64,000 nucleotides of DNA from Pseudorhodoferax sp047601025 (GTDB taxonomy: Bacteria; Pseudomonadota; Gammaproteobacteria; Burkholderiales; Burkholderiaceae_C), in assembly GCF_047601025.1 (NCBI RefSeq), contig NZ_JASGJZ010000001.1:3720001-3784000 (forward strand). The letters are read 5' to 3'. The notes beneath the pieces are model-generated. The model was not told where the DNA came from. It saw only the letters and a program-made list of their open reading frames with translations, and did not search any database. Made by a program: the position numbers and the translations under genes. Below are positions 63,301-64,000 of the stretch, one piece after another. The stretch's first letter is position 1, and the number at the start of each line of letters is the position of its first letter.

Positions 63301-63391
63301 TGGTGCGCAGGCCGGCGGGGTTCGCGGTCCGGCTGCGGCGTGATGCGCAGGCCGGCGGCGTCACCGGTTCGGCTGCGGCGTGATGCGCAGG
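63301..63391. repeat. 40-bp tandem repeat at the 3' end of the peroxiredoxin gene
   Basis: Unit 1 is 63301-63340, unit 2 is 63341-63380, and a third begins at 63381 (TGATGCGCAGG). The units share TGxTGCGCAGGCCGGCGG and CGGCTGCGGCG. Unit 2 contains the stop codon and last codons of the minus-strand peroxiredoxin, so its 3' end has been copied downstream. Confidence 0.85.
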
Positions 63392-64000
63392 TAGGGCCGC
63401 ACCGTCCGGAAGCCCTTCGGGAAGCGCTCGGCCAGTTCGGCCGGGTCCTGCAGGCTGGGCAGGATCACCACGTCGTCGCCGTCCTTCCAGTCGGCCGGCG
63501 TGGCCACCTTGTGGCTGTCGGTCAGCTGCAGCGAGTCGATCACGCGCAGCAGCTCGTCGAAGTTGCGGCCGGTGCTGGCCGGGTAGGTCAGCGTGGCGCG
63601 GATGGTCTTGGCCGGGTCGATGAAGAACACGCTGCGCACGGTGGCCGTGGTCGAGGCGTTCGGGTGGATCAGGTCGTACAGCGTGGAGACCGTGCGGTCC
63701 GCGTCGGCCAGGATCGGAAAGTCGACCGTGGTGTTCTGCGTCGCGTCGATGTCGCCGATCCACTGCAGGTGCTGGTCGACCGGGTCCACGCTGACCGCGA
63801 TCGGCTTGACGCCGCGCCGGGCGAACTCGCCCGCCAGCGCCGCCGTGCGGCCCAGCTCGGTGGTGCAGACCGGCGTGAAGTCGGCCGGATGGGAGAACAG
63901 CACGACCCAGGCGTCGCCGGCCCATGCGTGGAAACGGATCGTGCCCTGGCTGGACTGCTGCGTGAAGTCGGGGGCGGTGTCGCCCAGTCTCAAGGTGGCC
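63361..64000 (-). CDS. 1-Cys peroxiredoxin (PRDX6-like), 5' end cut by the window
   Basis: At least 213 residues. The frame reads A-T-L-R-L-G-D-T-A-P-D-F up to the right edge, where base 64000 is the G expected of an ATG two bases beyond, so only the start codon is missing. The peroxidatic Cys sits in H-P-A-D-F-T-P-V-C-T-T-E-L, and the family's C-terminal P-x-x-x-R-Y/L-R-I-T-P-Q-P is present. It reduces H2O2 and lipid hydroperoxides in the cytoplasm. Its tail overlaps the 40-bp repeat. Confidence 0.93.
   Translation of the reverse strand, partial: ATLRLGDTAPDFTQQSSQGTIRFHAWAGDAWVVLFSHPADFTPVCTTELGRTAALAGEFARRGVKPIAVSVDPVDQHLQWIGDIDATQNTTVDFPILADADRTVSTLYDLIHPNASTTATVRSVFFIDPAKTIRATLTYPASTGRNFDELLRVIDSLQLTDSHKVATPADWKDGDDVVILPSLQDPAELAERFPKGFRTVRPYLRITPQPNR

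Overview
The window is a GC-rich (about 70 percent by eye), tightly packed chromosomal segment of a betaproteobacterium. A phasin gene with PhaR-type dyads, a Bug-family (TctC-like) solute receptor, the Burkholderiales-type 2-aminoethylphosphonate (AEP) regulator and transporter, a BLUF gene and several sulfonate/taurine transporters point to Burkholderiales, most likely Comamonadaceae or a relative. I see no integrase, transposase, CRISPR array or prophage. This is core-like sequence with catabolic and stress modules inserted.

Layout. 0-2.7 kb: a partial short-chain dehydrogenase, a Fe3+-type binding protein, a phasin and a hot-dog thioesterase. 2.7-3.4 kb: a Cys-repeat periplasmic protein and a CsbD protein. 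3.5-9.6 kb: a five-gene overlapping operon (pncB, antiporter, 2-hydroxyacid dehydrogenase, rmuC, MFS). 9.6-14.6 kb: LOG protein plus an envelope/general-stress group (CsbD, two BON proteins, zinc peptidase, YqjD/YqjE/YqjK-like, DUF1328). 14.8-16.8 kb: histidine kinase and a receiver-only regulator separated by a roughly 200-bp repeat. 16.9-21.3 kb: an apparent operon nudB, MBL exonuclease, ATP-dependent DNA ligase, folE, BLUF. 21.5-24.6 kb: guaC, a PfkB kinase, tRNA-Lys(CUU) and a HisN-like phosphatase. 24.8-27.8 kb: a DeoR regulator with eutBC. 27.9-37.3 kb: an AEP regulon (Na/Pi transporter, phnX, FAD oxidoreductase, fused permease, phnT, phnS, and divergent phnR-EamA). 37.4-43.6 kb: an ssu sulfonate operon with two binding proteins, then a thioredoxin-like protein and a LigB/DODA-type dioxygenase. 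43.7-51.1 kb: a secreted micro-protein, the second copy of the repeat, a Fur-like box and an iron-uptake module (FecI-like sigma, FecR, TonB receptor, DUF3649, PepSY, DUF3325). 51.2-55.5 kb: patatin phospholipase, a 1028-residue CHAT protease and a 39-residue caspase-like remnant behind a heptanucleotide repeat. 55.7-59.5 kb: TauD with an ABC importer. 59.5-64 kb: LysR remnant, Bug receptor, RraA-like aldolase, IclR regulator and two peroxiredoxins.

How the genes work together. Two routes release acetaldehyde: EutBC from ethanolamine, and FAD oxidoreductase plus PhnX from aminoethylphosphonates. The second also releases phosphate and sits beside a Na/Pi transporter. Two clusters scavenge sulfur from organosulfonates (SsuD and TauD chemistry). 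The iron module has the usual cell-surface signalling layout: TonB receptor with STN domain, FecR, sigma factor.

The most unusual locus is the CHAT-patatin pair. It has a predicted cysteine protease joined to a predicted lipase and preceded by the first strand of a caspase fold. It resembles a prokaryotic cell-suicide or antiphage module, but that role is inference. Other points worth following are the nudB-exo-ligase-folE-BLUF operon, the phosphonate operon without phnW, and the structured dispersed repeat.
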